In this document: positions 26,229-34,921 of the stretch, one piece after another
How positions within the stretch are numbered: position 1 is the first letter of the stretch
Layout of the letters: every line of letters begins with the position of its first letter
DNA from: JAIBJN01 sp963838795
Lineage (GTDB): Bacteria; Actinomycetota; Thermoleophilia; Gaiellales; Gaiellaceae
Length of the DNA stretch: 64,000 nucleotides
Reading direction: 5' to 3'
Assembly: GCA_963838795.1 (NCBI GenBank)
Contig: CAWISL010000005.1
Location: 248,001 to 312,000 of the forward strand
Notes under the pieces: model-generated
Databases searched by the model: none
What the model saw: only the letters and a program-made list of their open reading frames with translations
What the model was told of the DNA's origin: nothing
Made by a program: the position numbers and the translations under genes

Positions 26229-26270
26229 ACGTTACCCCCCACGAAGAAGCCCTCCAAAGAGGAGGGCTTC
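26229..26270 (-). promoter_or_regulatory. Promoter and inverted-repeat operator of the MFS gene
   Basis: -10 TAACGT (26234-26229) lies seven bases before the GTG. GAAGCCCTCC (26246-26255) and GGAGGGCTTC (26261-26270) form a perfect 10-bp repeat around a 5-base centre, covering the -35 zone. It does not lie after any gene, so a terminator is unlikely. Confidence 0.5.
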
Positions 26271-26414
26271 GAGGGGAGAGGTATTCGCCCGCGGAGGGGA
26301 GGTGCGGGCTGGGGGGAGAGGGTGAAGCTGCGCTCTCGCGCCCTCTCTGTATCGGGAGCTCGAGGCCCGGGGCCCATCCCTCGAACGAGGCACGCCGCCG
26401 CGCCGACTCCGATC

Positions 26415-26468
26415 GAACCCGTCTCGAAGTGACTCAGGGCTTCGTTTTGAAACGGGTTCTTGTACCAT
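26415..26468 (+). promoter_or_regulatory. Inverted repeat and -10 box upstream of leucyl aminopeptidase
   Basis: GAACCCGT (26415-26422) and ACGGGTTC (26452-26459) are perfect complements; GAAG/CTTC inside could extend the stem. A TACCAT -10 box (26463-26468) follows directly, 12 bases before the ATG. It may be an operator or a hairpin in DNA. Confidence 0.35.
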
Positions 26469-26480
26469 CCCGCCTCGCTC

Positions 26481-27974
26481 ATGCAGATCGACGTCGTCGA
26501 GGCGCCGCCGGGAGGGGTCGAAGCCGACGTCCTCGCCTTCACCGTTCGCGATCCCGTGGAGCTCTCAGGCGCCGCGGAGGGCCTCGACCGGCTGGTCGAG
26601 GGCCGGCTGACCCGACTGGTCGAAGCGGGCGAGCTCCGAGGAGACGAGGGCCACGTCGCCCTCCTGCACGCAGACGGCCGCCTGGCCGCCGCCCGCGTGG
26701 GCGCCGTCGGGCTCGGCAGCCGCGCCCTGGACGCCGACCGGCTGCGTACGGCCGCCGCAAAGGTCGCGGCGCGCACGCTCGACGTCGGCGGTGCGTCCGT
26801 GGCGTGGGTTGTCGAGGAGGACGGCCTCACCGCCGAAGAGCAGGGCCGGGCGATCGTCGACGGCACGCTGCTCGGCCCGTACGAGAACGGGCGTTGGAAG
26901 ACGAAGGACGAACAGGGTGGAGGCATCGAGCGGCTCGTCCTCTGCGGGCCGGCCGCGGGGGCGGCCGGCGAGGCTGCCCGCCGCGCGAGCGTCGCCGCGG
27001 CCTGGGCCAACCGCTGTCGCGACGTGGTCAACGCTCCCGCGAACGAGCTAACGCCGTCCGGGCTCGCCGCCTGGGCCGAGGAGATCGCCGGCGGCAGCGA
27101 GCACCTGCGCTTCGAGGCGCTGGGCCCGGAGGAGATCCGAGCGGCAGGCATGGGCGCCTTCGCCGCGGTCAGCCAGGGAAGCCACAACCCGCCGCGACTG
27201 GTCACCCTGGCCTACGAGCCGCCGGAGCCCACGAGGCCCGAGCTCCGCGTCGGGCTCGTCGGCAAGGCGATCACCTTCGACGCCGGAGGCCTCTCGCTGA
27301 AGCCGGCCTACCGCATGGACGAGATGAAGTCGGACATGGGCGGCGGCGGCGCCGTCCTCGCGGCCACCGGGGCGATCGCGGAGCTCGGCCTGCCGGTGCG
27401 GATCCTCACGGTCGTCCCCTCCTGCGAGAACCTGCCGAGCGGCCACGCCTACCGTCCGGGCGACATCGTCACTGCGCTCTCCGGGAAGACGATCGAGATC
27501 TCCAACACCGACGCCGAGGGGCGCCTCATCCTGGCGGACGCGCTCTGGTATGCCCGCGAGTCCGGCGCGACGCACGTGCTCGACCTGGCGACGCTCACCG
27601 GCGGGATCGTCATCGCCATGGGTGACCTCTACGCTGGGCTCTTCGGCAACGACGACGAGTGGTGCGCCGAGATCGAGGCGGCCGCCGAGGCGAGCGGCGA
27701 CCACGCATGGCGCCTGCCTCTCCACGAGCGCTACCACCGCTACAACGACTCCTCCTTCGCCGACCTGAAGAACTCCTCCGACTTCAGGCAGGCCTCGCCG
27801 ATCCTGGCAGCCGCCTTCCTGGAGACCTTCGCGGGCGAAGGCCCGTGGGCCCACCTCGACATCGCCGGCACCGCCTACCTGGAACGCGGGCGCGGCGACT
27901 ACTACGGGCGCCTGGGCGCGACCGGCTACGGCGTCCGCCTCCTCGCCGAGCTGGCCCGCCGCCTCTCCGGGTAG
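26481..27974 (+). CDS. pepA: Leucyl aminopeptidase (M17)
   Basis: Cytoplasmic two-metal aminopeptidase that clears N-terminal residues from peptides. 497 residues, intact. The catalytic domain shows VGKAITFDAGGLSLKPAYRM, MKSDMGGGGAVLAA, SCENLPSGHAYRPGDI and the signature NTDAEGRLILADAL, with all metal ligands. The N-terminal macro-like domain is shorter and more divergent. ATG at 26481; an in-frame start at 26460 is possible but the -10 box TACCAT at 26463-26468 rules it out. The stop is two bases before the next gene. Confidence 0.95.
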   Translation: MQIDVVEAPPGGVEADVLAFTVRDPVELSGAAEGLDRLVEGRLTRLVEAGELRGDEGHVALLHADGRLAAARVGAVGLGSRALDADRLRTAAAKVAARTLDVGGASVAWVVEEDGLTAEEQGRAIVDGTLLGPYENGRWKTKDEQGGGIERLVLCGPAAGAAGEAARRASVAAAWANRCRDVVNAPANELTPSGLAAWAEEIAGGSEHLRFEALGPEEIRAAGMGAFAAVSQGSHNPPRLVTLAYEPPEPTRPELRVGLVGKAITFDAGGLSLKPAYRMDEMKSDMGGGGAVLAATGAIAELGLPVRILTVVPSCENLPSGHAYRPGDIVTALSGKTIEISNTDAEGRLILADALWYARESGATHVLDLATLTGGIVIAMGDLYAGLFGNDDEWCAEIEAAAEASGDHAWRLPLHERYHRYNDSSFADLKNSSDFRQASPILAAAFLETFAGEGPWAHLDIAGTAYLERGRGDYYGRLGATGYGVRLLAELARRLSG

Positions 27975-27976
27975 CT

Positions 27977-29110
27977 GTGGACCTCGACCTCTCGGCCGAG
28001 CACAAGCTCCTGCGCGAGACCGTGCGCGCGTTTGCGGAGGAGCGGATCGCGCCCGTGGCGGAGGAGCTCGACCGCGAGCATCGCTTCCCGTACGAGCTCG
28101 TCGCCGAGCTGGCCGAGCTGGGGCTCATGGGCATCCCGATCCCCGAGGACTACGGGGGCGCCGGGGGCGACACCCTCGCGTATGCGATTGCGATCGAGGA
28201 GCTGACCCGGATCGACTCCTCCGTGGCAATCACGGTCGCCGCGCACACCTCGCTCGGGACGATGCCGTTCCTTCTCTTCGGCACCGAGGAGCAGCGGCGG
28301 GAGTGGCTGCCAGACCTGGCCGCGGGCCGGCGCCTGGCGGCGTTCGGCCTCACCGAGCCCGGCGCCGGCTCGGACGCCGGCGCCACGCGGACGACCGCAG
28401 AGATCCGCGATGGCGAGTGGGTCGTGAACGGCTCCAAGATCTTCATCACCAACGCGGGCACCGACCTGAGCGCCTGCGTCACGATCACGGCGCGCACCGG
28501 CCCCGACGAGATCTCCAACATCGTCGTCCCCAACGGAACGCCGGGGTACACGATCTCGGCGCCGATGCGGAAAATGGGCTGGCGCGCTTCCGACACGCGC
28601 GAGCTCTCGTTCGAGGAGTGCCGCGTGCCCGAGGGCAACCTGCTCGGCCCGCGGGGCGCCGGGTTCAGGCAGTTCCTCGAGATCCTCGACGGCGGGCGCA
28701 TCTCGGTGGCCGCGATGGGCCTCGGGCTCGCGCGGGGAGCCTACGACCTGGCGCGCGCCTACGCGGTCGACCGCGAGCAGTTCGGGAAGCCGATCTCGCA
28801 GTTCCAGGCCGTCCGCTTCGCTCTCGCGGACATGGCGACCGAGATCGAGGCCGCCCGCGGGCTCGTCTACAGAGCCGCCTGGCTCAAGGACCAGGGCCGT
28901 GAGTTCGCTGGCGAGGCGGCGATCGCGAAGCTCTACACGGGCGAGCTCTCCAAGCGCGTGGTGGACAGGGCCCTCCAGCTCCACGGCGGCTACGGCTTCA
29001 TGGACGAGTACCCGATCTCCCGTCTCTACCGCGACCAGAAGGTGCTGGAGATCGGGGAGGGTACGAACGAAGTGCAGCGGATGGTGATCGCGCGCCACCT
29101 CGGGCTCTAA
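27977..29110 (+). CDS. Acyl-CoA dehydrogenase (isovaleryl/short-chain type)
   Basis: FAD enzyme forming the alpha-beta double bond of an acyl-CoA and passing electrons to ETF. 377 residues from GTG 27977, two bases after the pepA stop. Motifs: LTEPGAGSDAGATRT, NGSKIFITNAGTD, GWRASDTRELSFEECRVP, DREQFGKPISQFQAVRFALA and LHGGYGFMDEYPISRLYRD, with catalytic Glu region IGEGTNEVQRMVIARHL. Near the carboxylase and hydratase genes, it would supply the first oxidation step in branched-chain acyl-CoA breakdown; the substrate is inferred. Confidence 0.93.
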   Translation: MDLDLSAEHKLLRETVRAFAEERIAPVAEELDREHRFPYELVAELAELGLMGIPIPEDYGGAGGDTLAYAIAIEELTRIDSSVAITVAAHTSLGTMPFLLFGTEEQRREWLPDLAAGRRLAAFGLTEPGAGSDAGATRTTAEIRDGEWVVNGSKIFITNAGTDLSACVTITARTGPDEISNIVVPNGTPGYTISAPMRKMGWRASDTRELSFEECRVPEGNLLGPRGAGFRQFLEILDGGRISVAAMGLGLARGAYDLARAYAVDREQFGKPISQFQAVRFALADMATEIEAARGLVYRAAWLKDQGREFAGEAAIAKLYTGELSKRVVDRALQLHGGYGFMDEYPISRLYRDQKVLEIGEGTNEVQRMVIARHLGL

Positions 29111-29163
29111 GTCGGCTCGAGCTCAACCGGACGCTGCTCGAGCGACAGCTGCTGCTCGAGCGG

Positions 29164-30177
29164 GTGGTGAGGCCAGCCGCGGACGTGATCGAGCATCTCG
29201 TCGGCCTGCAGGCGCAGGAGCCGAAGGATCCGTACGTGGCGCTCTGGACGCGCATCGACGGCTTCCGGCCGGAGGAGCTGGAGGCACTGCTTGAGGCGCG
29301 CGAGGCGGTGCGGCTGACGCTGATGCGCGGGACGATCCACCTCGTCACCGCCTGCGACTGCCTCGCCCTCCGGCCGGCGATGCAGGCGGTGACCGAGCGC
29401 ATCCACTGGAGTGCCAGCCCGTTCGGGCGGCGGCTCGGCGACGCGGACCCGGGCGAGGTCGTCGCCGCGGGCCGCGAGATCCTCGAGGAGGCTCCGCGCA
29501 CCCGCGCGCAGGTTCGGGACCTGCTCGCGGAGCGCTGGCCCGACCGCGACGCGGAGGCGATGGCGCACACGGTCGCCTACCTCCTCCCCGTGCTGCAGAT
29601 CCCGCCGCGCGGTCTCTGGAGCCGCAGCGGACGTGCCACCCTCGCCACCGTCGAGTCCTGGCTCGGCCGGCCGCTCGACGGCGACCCAGCGCCCGACCGC
29701 ACCGTCGTTCGCTATCTGGCCGCTTTCGGACCGGCGAGCGTCAAGGACGTGGCGATGTGGTCCGGCTTCACCCGCGTCCGCGAGGTGATCGAACGCCTGC
29801 GCGGAGAGCTACGCACGTTCCGGGACGAGCACGGCGCCGAGCTCTTCGACCTCCCGGACGCACCGCTCGCCGACCCGGACGCACCCGCGCCCGTCCGCTT
29901 CCTGCCCGAGTACGACAATGTCTTCCTCGCGCACGCCGACCGCTCGCGGATCGGCGACTCGGCCGACCGGCCCCGGCTCGGGTTCGGCGACGGGCGCTTC
30001 TTCAAGCTGCTCCTGATCGGCGGCTTCCTTCGGGCCGCTTGGCGCCTGGAGAACGGCAACGTGGTCGTGAAGCCCGCGCGGAAGCTCTCGAAGCGGGACG
30101 CCGCGGGTGTGGAGGCCGAGGGAGCGAGGCTCGCCGCCTTCCTGGGCGGCGCCGAGATACGCATACTCCCGGCGTGA
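29164..30177 (+). CDS. Winged-helix DNA-binding domain protein (HTH_42, AlkZ/YcaQ-like)
   Basis: HTH_42 superfamily: DNA glycosylase-like proteins that act on alkylated or crosslinked bases. HLVGLQAQEPKDPYVALW carries the QxQ motif found at the catalytic site of this superfamily; RLTLMRGTIHLVTACD, HTVAYLLPVLQIPPRGLWSR-type and VRFLPEYDNVFLAHADRSRI follow. The first usable start in frame is GTG 29164, but the protein-like reading extends 18 residues upstream to about 29110 (SRLELNRTLLERQLLLER) without ATG/GTG/TTG, so the true start may be obscured by an error. The stop overlaps the DUF72 gene. Confidence 0.8.
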   Translation: MVRPAADVIEHLVGLQAQEPKDPYVALWTRIDGFRPEELEALLEAREAVRLTLMRGTIHLVTACDCLALRPAMQAVTERIHWSASPFGRRLGDADPGEVVAAGREILEEAPRTRAQVRDLLAERWPDRDAEAMAHTVAYLLPVLQIPPRGLWSRSGRATLATVESWLGRPLDGDPAPDRTVVRYLAAFGPASVKDVAMWSGFTRVREVIERLRGELRTFRDEHGAELFDLPDAPLADPDAPAPVRFLPEYDNVFLAHADRSRIGDSADRPRLGFGDGRFFKLLLIGGFLRAAWRLENGNVVVKPARKLSKRDAAGVEAEGARLAAFLGGAEIRILPA

Positions 30178-30845
30178 CCGGGAAGCTCTACGCGGGCGCG
30201 TCCGGGTTCTCCTACCCGTCCTGGAAGGGCGGTTTCTACCCCGCAGACGCCAAGGCGGAGGACTTCCTCCGCCTCTATTCCGAGCGGGTGAACGCCGTGG
30301 AGCTCAACAACACGTTCTACCGCGTGCCGCCCGGAGGATCAGTTCGACCGCTGGGCGGCGCAGGTCCCGGACGGCTTCCGCTTCGCGGTGACGGCCAGCA
30401 GGCGGCTGACCTCGCTTCGGGCGCGTCGAGGGCGTGGACGAGTTCTGCGGCATGGCGCGCCGCCTCGGCGACCGGCTGGGGCCGCTGCGCTTCAAGGTGC
30501 CGCAGGCGCGCGACGACGGGTTCCTCCGGCTCCTGCTGGACGCGCTCGACCCGGCGATCGCCGGTCGCGCTCGACTTCCGCCACGGATCCTGGGACGACC
30601 CGGAGGTGACGGCGCGCCTGGACGAGCGCGGCGTGGCGCGGGCGGGCGCCTGGGACGGCGCCGCCGACTTCCGCTACCTGCGCCTGCGCGAGCCGCCGTA
30701 CGACGAGGCGGCGCTCGCCGCGCTCGCAGACAGAGTCCGACCCCTGGTCACGGCCGGCGTTGACGTATACGCCTTCTTCCGGCACGAGGACGAGCCGACC
30801 GCGCCGCTCTACGCAGAGCGGCTACGCGCGTTGGTCGGGGAATAG
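30174..30845 (+). CDS. DUF72 family protein (frameshifted in the middle)
   Basis: TIM-barrel protein of unknown activity. The GTG start overlaps the previous stop (GTGA). N-terminus LYAGASGFSYPSWKGGFYP and VNAVELNNTFYRVP, then in other frames WAAQVPDGFRFAVTASRRLT and GPLRFKVPQARDDGFLRLLL, and back to frame with LDFRHGSWDDPEV, DFRYLRLREPPYDE and VDVYAFFRHEDEPTAPLYAE, which are the family blocks. At least three indels between 30340 and 30560. About 224 residues, normal length. Convergent with ilvA. Confidence 0.85.
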   Translation: MTGKLYAGASGFSYPSWKGGFYPADAKAEDFLRLYSERVNAVELNNTFYRVPPGGSVRPLGGAGPGRLPLRGDGQQAADLASGASRAWTSSAAWRAASATGWGRCASRCRRRATTGSSGSCWTRSTRRSPVALDFRHGSWDDPEVTARLDERGVARAGAWDGAADFRYLRLREPPYDEAALAALADRVRPLVTAGVDVYAFFRHEDEPTAPLYAERLRALVGE

Positions 30846-30960
30846 GCACCGGGAAGAAGCGGCGGGCGACGCACGCGGTATGGGTGCTCGCCCCGCCGCG
30901 CTCCTGCAGGGGACGTCCTCCCGGCGCGGGGTGCCGCGGGCAGCCGCGGCCGCCGAGTAG

Positions 30961-32157
30961 CTACTCCAGCCGCTCGACCGTGTAGCCCTGCCCGTCGAGC
31001 CGGGCGAGGAGCTCCTCGCAGTGCGCCTCGTCGCGCATGACGAGCGTCAGCTCGATCTCGGTGCCGGTCACGGGAAGGTCCATCCCCTCGCGGTGGTGGT
31101 CGACCTCGAGCACGTTCGCCCGCTCGTCGGCCACGAGCGCGAGCAGGCCGGCGAGGTTGCCCGGCCGGTCGTCGACGCGCGTGCGGACGACGAGGTAGCG
31201 CCCGGCGCGCGTGAGTCCGTGGCGGAGCACCTCGATGAGCATGCTTGCGTCGATGTTGCCGCCGGAGAGGAGCGCGCAGGCGGCGCCCGAGCCCTCGACC
31301 TTGCCGGCGAGGAGCGCTGCGACCGAGGCGGCGCCGGCGCCCTCGACGGTCAGCTTGCACCGTTCGCTGACGAGCAGGATCGCGCCGGCGATCTCGGCGT
31401 CGGTGACTGTGACGACATCGTCTAGGCGGCCCTCCAGCAGGCTCCGGGTGAGCTCGCCCGGGTGCTTCACCGCGATGCCGTCGGCAATCGTGCTCCCGGT
31501 CGGCTTCAGGCCGGCGAAGGGGGCGCAGGCCGCGGGCTGGACGCCGACGATCCCGAGCTCCGGTCGCAGCTCCTTGAGCGCGAGCGCGATTCCTGTCGCG
31601 AGCCCGCCGCCGCCGATGGGGACGACGACGGTCTCCACGTCGCGGTCGAGCTGCTCCGCGAGCTCGAGGCCGAGCGTCCCCTGGCCCGCGAGGACGAGCT
31701 CGTCCTCGAAGGCGTGCACGAACGTCTCCCCCACCGCCACACGCTCCTCGGCGGCCTGGACTGCGTCGTCGAAGCCGCGACCGGCAAGCACGACCTCGGC
31801 GCCGTAGCTCTTCGTCGCCTCGACCTTCGCCGTCGGCGCGTCCTCTGGCATGAACACGGTCGCGCGCACCCCGGACTCCCGGGCGGCCCAGGCGACCGCC
31901 TGGCCGTGGTTGCCGGCGCTCGCGGTGACCACGCCGGCCGCGCGCTCGGCGTCCGTCAGCTTGGAGATTCGGTTGAAGGCGCCGCGGATCTTGAAGGAGC
32001 CGGTGCGCTGGAGGTTTTCGGCCTTGAGCCAGACCGGCCGGCCCGAGAGGCGGCCGAGGGTCTCCGACGAGATGACGGGGGTCTCGCGCGCGACGCCCTG
32101 GAGCCGCTTCCGCGCCTCCTGGATCTCAGCGAGCGTGGGGCCCGTGGTCGTCGCCAT
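30961..32157 (-). CDS. ilvA: Threonine dehydratase with ACT domain
   Basis: PLP enzyme deaminating threonine to 2-oxobutanoate, for isoleucine synthesis or catabolism. 398 residues, intact. The PLP Lys lies in RTGSFKIRGAFNR; ASAGNHGQAVAWAARE and VPIGGGGLATGIALAL bind substrate and phosphate. A single ACT domain from about residue 325 (VVRTRVDDRPGNLAGLLALV) suggests allosteric control, as in the shorter TdcB-like dehydratases. ATG at 32157 lies inside the end of meaB (32-base overlap), so the two are coupled. Confidence 0.93.
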   Translation of the reverse strand: MATTTGPTLAEIQEARKRLQGVARETPVISSETLGRLSGRPVWLKAENLQRTGSFKIRGAFNRISKLTDAERAAGVVTASAGNHGQAVAWAARESGVRATVFMPEDAPTAKVEATKSYGAEVVLAGRGFDDAVQAAEERVAVGETFVHAFEDELVLAGQGTLGLELAEQLDRDVETVVVPIGGGGLATGIALALKELRPELGIVGVQPAACAPFAGLKPTGSTIADGIAVKHPGELTRSLLEGRLDDVVTVTDAEIAGAILLVSERCKLTVEGAGAASVAALLAGKVEGSGAACALLSGGNIDASMLIEVLRHGLTRAGRYLVVRTRVDDRPGNLAGLLALVADERANVLEVDHHREGMDLPVTGTEIELTLVMRDEAHCEELLARLDGQGYTVERLE

Positions 32158-33118
32158 GATCGACTCTGAATACCCGTTCCATGATCTCACGGACCGCGGT
32201 GAGCGGATCGAGCTCACGGCGCTGCACCTGGCCGAGCAGCCGCCGCAGCTCGTCGTCCTCCCCCACCGCGGCCTCGAGCCGTGACTTGGCCCGCGCGCTC
32301 GCCAGGGCGAAGACCTCGCCCGCGAGGTTGGCGGCACGCCGCTCGGCGAGCGTCCCGCTCTCCTCCAGGTAGCGCCGGTGCTCGCCGATCTGCTCCCAGA
32401 GCTCGGCGACCCCTTCGCCCCGCACGGCCTCGGTGAGGACGATCGGAGGCTTCCACTCTCGCTCCGTGTCGAGGGCGAGGATGGAGCGCACCTCATTCAC
32501 CATCGTCTTGGCCGCCGGGTGGTCGCTCTTGTTGACGGCGATCACGTCGGGAATCTCCATGATCCCCGCCTTGAGCGCTTGGATGGAGTCGCCAGAGCCG
32601 GGCATGAGCACGAGCAGGACGGTGTCGGCGATCCCGATCACCTCGACCTCGCTCTGCCCGGCTCCGACCGTCTCGAGGAAGAGGAGCTCCTTGCCGGCCG
32701 CGTCGAGGAGGAGCGCGGCCTGCAGGGTCGTCTCCGCGAGCCCGCCCAGATGCCCCCGCGTGCCCATCGAGCGGATGAACACCTCGGAGTCGAGGAAATG
32801 GTCGGCGAGGCGGATGCGGTCGCCGAGGAGCGCTCCCTTCGTGAACGGGCTCGAGGGATCGACAGAGACGACGCCGACCCGAGCCCCTTCCTCGCGTACG
32901 AGCCGAACGAGCGCGCTGATGAGGCTCGACTTGCCGACGCCGGGGGGGCCGGTGACGCCGATCGCATACGCGTTCCCGGTCTCCGGGTAGAGCTCCCGGA
33001 TCAGGTCGTAGGCAAGCGGGTCGCCGTTCTCGACGAGGGTGATCGCGCGCGCGAGCGCACGGCGGTCGCCCGCGCGGACGCCCTCCACGAGCTCCTCCAG
33101 CGTCCAGCTCCGGGGCAT
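32126..33118 (-). CDS. meaB: Methylmalonyl-CoA mutase-associated GTPase MeaB
   Basis: G3E GTPase that loads and protects the B12 cofactor of methylmalonyl-CoA mutase. 330 residues, intact. Walker A in GVTGPPGVGKSSLI, switch region VDPSSPFTKGALLGDRIRL, IRSMGTRGHLGGLAETT and VETVGAGQSEVEV-type (here LETVGAGQSEVEVIG), base recognition AVNKSDHP. The mutase itself is not in this window. It follows hisC directly and overlaps ilvA. Threonine dehydratase makes 2-oxobutanoate, which feeds propionyl-CoA and so the mutase pathway; that link is an inference. Confidence 0.94.
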   Translation of the reverse strand: MPRSWTLEELVEGVRAGDRRALARAITLVENGDPLAYDLIRELYPETGNAYAIGVTGPPGVGKSSLISALVRLVREEGARVGVVSVDPSSPFTKGALLGDRIRLADHFLDSEVFIRSMGTRGHLGGLAETTLQAALLLDAAGKELLFLETVGAGQSEVEVIGIADTVLLVLMPGSGDSIQALKAGIMEIPDVIAVNKSDHPAAKTMVNEVRSILALDTEREWKPPIVLTEAVRGEGVAELWEQIGEHRRYLEESGTLAERRAANLAGEVFALASARAKSRLEAAVGEDDELRRLLGQVQRRELDPLTAVREIMERVFRVDHGDDHGPHAR

Positions 33119-34222
33119 CTAGGCCGGCGTCCGGATGCGCCCGAACGCCTGCGCGAAGAGCTCGTTCTCCTCCCTCGTGCCCACCGTCACCCGGATGGCC
33201 CCGGGCGCGCCGAAGGGGGCGAGCGGACGCACGATCACGCCCTCGCGCAGAAGCGCGTCGAAGACCGGGCGGGCGTCCTCTCCCACCTCCGCGTAGACGA
33301 AGTTCGCGACCGGCCGCGGGGCGAGGGCGAGCTCCAGCCCGGAGCAGCGCTCGACCAGGTGCGCGCGCGACTCGGCATTGAAGGCCCGGCGGCGCGCCAG
33401 CTCATCCGCGTCGCCGAGACTGGCGACCGCAGCGTCCTGCGCGGCCTGGGTGACGTCGAAGGCGTTCCGGACCCTCTTGACGGAATCGACGACCTCCCTG
33501 GGCCCGATTCCGTACCCGACACGCAGCCCGGCCAACCCGTAGATCTTGGAGAAGGTGCGCAGCACGAGCACGTCCCGGCCGGCCTTCAGGTGCTCCTCGA
33601 TCCCGTCCGGATAGTCGCGCTCGCCCACGTACTCGAAATACGCCTCGTCGAGCACGGTGAGCACGTGGCTCGGCACGCGCTCGAAGTAGGCGCTCACCGC
33701 GTCGCGCGGGATCATCGTCCCGGTCGGGTTGTTCGGGTTGCAGAGGTAGACGATCTTCGTTCGGGGCGTGATCGCGGCCAAGAGGCGCTCTACGTCGTAG
33801 GCGTGCTCGGCGAGTGGGACGCGGATCGGCGCTGCGCCCAGCTTCATCGCCGCAAGCGGATAGCTGGCGAAGGACGGCCAGCCGAAGACGACCTCGTCTC
33901 CGGGGTCGAGGGTAGCGAGGCAGAGGTAGGAGATGACGGCGTCCGCGCCGGCCGCGACCGCCACGTTCGACGGCTCCACCCCGTGCTTATCGGCCAGCGC
34001 TTGGATCAGGCGCCACGCGCCCCCGTCTGGATAGCGGTTCAGCTCGGGGAGGCCCCGCTCGAGCGCCTCGAGCGCCGCCGGAAAGGGGCCGAACTGCCCC
34101 TCGTTGGAGGCAAGCTTGACCACCCGCTCGAGGCCGAGCTCGCGCTGAACCTCCTCGACCGGCTTGCCCGGCTCGTACGGAACGAGCCCCGCGAGCGCGG
34201 GCCTGGTCAGGTCACGGGCCAC
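33119..34222 (-). CDS. hisC: Histidinol-phosphate aminotransferase
   Basis: PLP aminotransferase of histidine synthesis (or a related aromatic aminotransferase). 367 residues from GTG 34222. KLASNEGQFGPFPAALEA, YPDGGAWRLIQALA, YLCNPNNPTGTMIP, VLDEAYFEYV and the PLP Lys in TFSKIYGLAGLRVGYGI. No other his gene is nearby, so an aromatic-amino-acid role (it shares the window with trp genes) is possible. TAAGGT six bases before the GTG gives a leaderless start. The stop adjoins the meaB start with no gap. Confidence 0.9.
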   Translation of the reverse strand: MARDLTRPALAGLVPYEPGKPVEEVQRELGLERVVKLASNEGQFGPFPAALEALERGLPELNRYPDGGAWRLIQALADKHGVEPSNVAVAAGADAVISYLCLATLDPGDEVVFGWPSFASYPLAAMKLGAAPIRVPLAEHAYDVERLLAAITPRTKIVYLCNPNNPTGTMIPRDAVSAYFERVPSHVLTVLDEAYFEYVGERDYPDGIEEHLKAGRDVLVLRTFSKIYGLAGLRVGYGIGPREVVDSVKRVRNAFDVTQAAQDAAVASLGDADELARRRAFNAESRAHLVERCSGLELALAPRPVANFVYAEVGEDARPVFDALLREGVIVRPLAPFGAPGAIRVTVGTREENELFAQAFGRIRTPA

Positions 34223-34228
34223 GCGGAA

Positions 34229-34238
34229 ACCTTAACCT
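34229..34238. promoter_or_regulatory. Overlapping head-to-head -10 boxes of hisC and the Lon-N gene
   Basis: ACCTTAACCT holds TAAGGT (minus strand, six bases before the hisC GTG) and TAACCT (plus strand, eight bases before the ATG at 34247). The layout is nearly the same as at 19938-19947. Confidence 0.5.
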
Positions 34239-34246
34239 GTTGCCCC

Positions 34247-34861
34247 ATGGACGAGATCGGGCTCTTTCCCTTGAACCTCGTGCTCGTGCCCGGCGAGCAG
34301 GCGCCGCTGCACATCTTCGAGCCGCGCTACCACGAGCTGATCACCGAGTGCCTCGACTACGGAAACGAGTTCGGCCTCGTGCTCGAGGACGACGAGGGCA
34401 TGCGCGACGTGGGCGTCAGCTGCGCCGTCGTCGAGGTGATCGACCGCTTCCCGGACGGACGCCTGAACGTCGTCGTGGAGGCGCACGACCGCTTCCAGCT
34501 CGTCGGCCTTACCGAGGGCCGCTCCTTCCGCACCGGCGAGGTCGAGGTCGTCCCGGACGAGACGGACGACGACCCGAGCGAGGACGAGGTGGAGGAGTGC
34601 CTCGCCGCCTATGCGCGCGTCGTGGCAGCAGCGGAGGCCGAGCTGGACGAGCTCGACCTCGACGCCGACTCGATCGCCTACCAGATCGCCTCGCGGGTCG
34701 ACTTCGGCCCGGTGATCAAGCAGGGCCTCCTCGAGCTCCGCTCGGAGCGCGAGCGCGTCCTTCGCCTCGCGCCGATGCTGAACCAGGCGGCGGAGGCGGT
34801 CGAGCGCGAGACCGAGATCCGCCACCGCGCCGGCGGCAACGGCCGCGTCGAGCCGCTTTAG
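34247..34861 (+). CDS. Lon N-terminal (substrate-binding) domain protein
   Basis: 204 residues. EIGLFPLNLVLVPGEQAPLH, IFEPRYHELITECLDYGNEF and GLVLEDDEGM match the LON N-domain, here without the AAA+ and protease parts. Stand-alone LON-domain proteins are common in bacteria; a peptide- or substrate-recognition role is assumed. The C-terminal part is helical and rich in Glu/Arg. TAACCT eight bases before the ATG gives a leaderless start, divergent from hisC. Confidence 0.9.
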   Translation: MDEIGLFPLNLVLVPGEQAPLHIFEPRYHELITECLDYGNEFGLVLEDDEGMRDVGVSCAVVEVIDRFPDGRLNVVVEAHDRFQLVGLTEGRSFRTGEVEVVPDETDDDPSEDEVEECLAAYARVVAAAEAELDELDLDADSIAYQIASRVDFGPVIKQGLLELRSERERVLRLAPMLNQAAEAVERETEIRHRAGGNGRVEPL

Positions 34862-34921
34862 ACACGGCGCCGCAAGCGGGCGATCCCGGCCGGCGCCGGC
34901 GCCCGGCGTGGGACGGCAGCG

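Noticed and set aside
26246..26270. Hairpin as an intrinsic terminator
   Set aside because: It lies between divergent genes, with no upstream transcript ending there and no T-run.
25025..27205. A 726-residue frame extending the MFS protein far upstream
   Set aside because: The extra part is low-complexity antisense of pepA; the transporter's own promoter and first helix begin at 26221.
30846..30960. Possible small gene between the DUF72 and ilvA genes
   Set aside because: Only short frames without start context; both flanking stops converge here and nothing else is seen.
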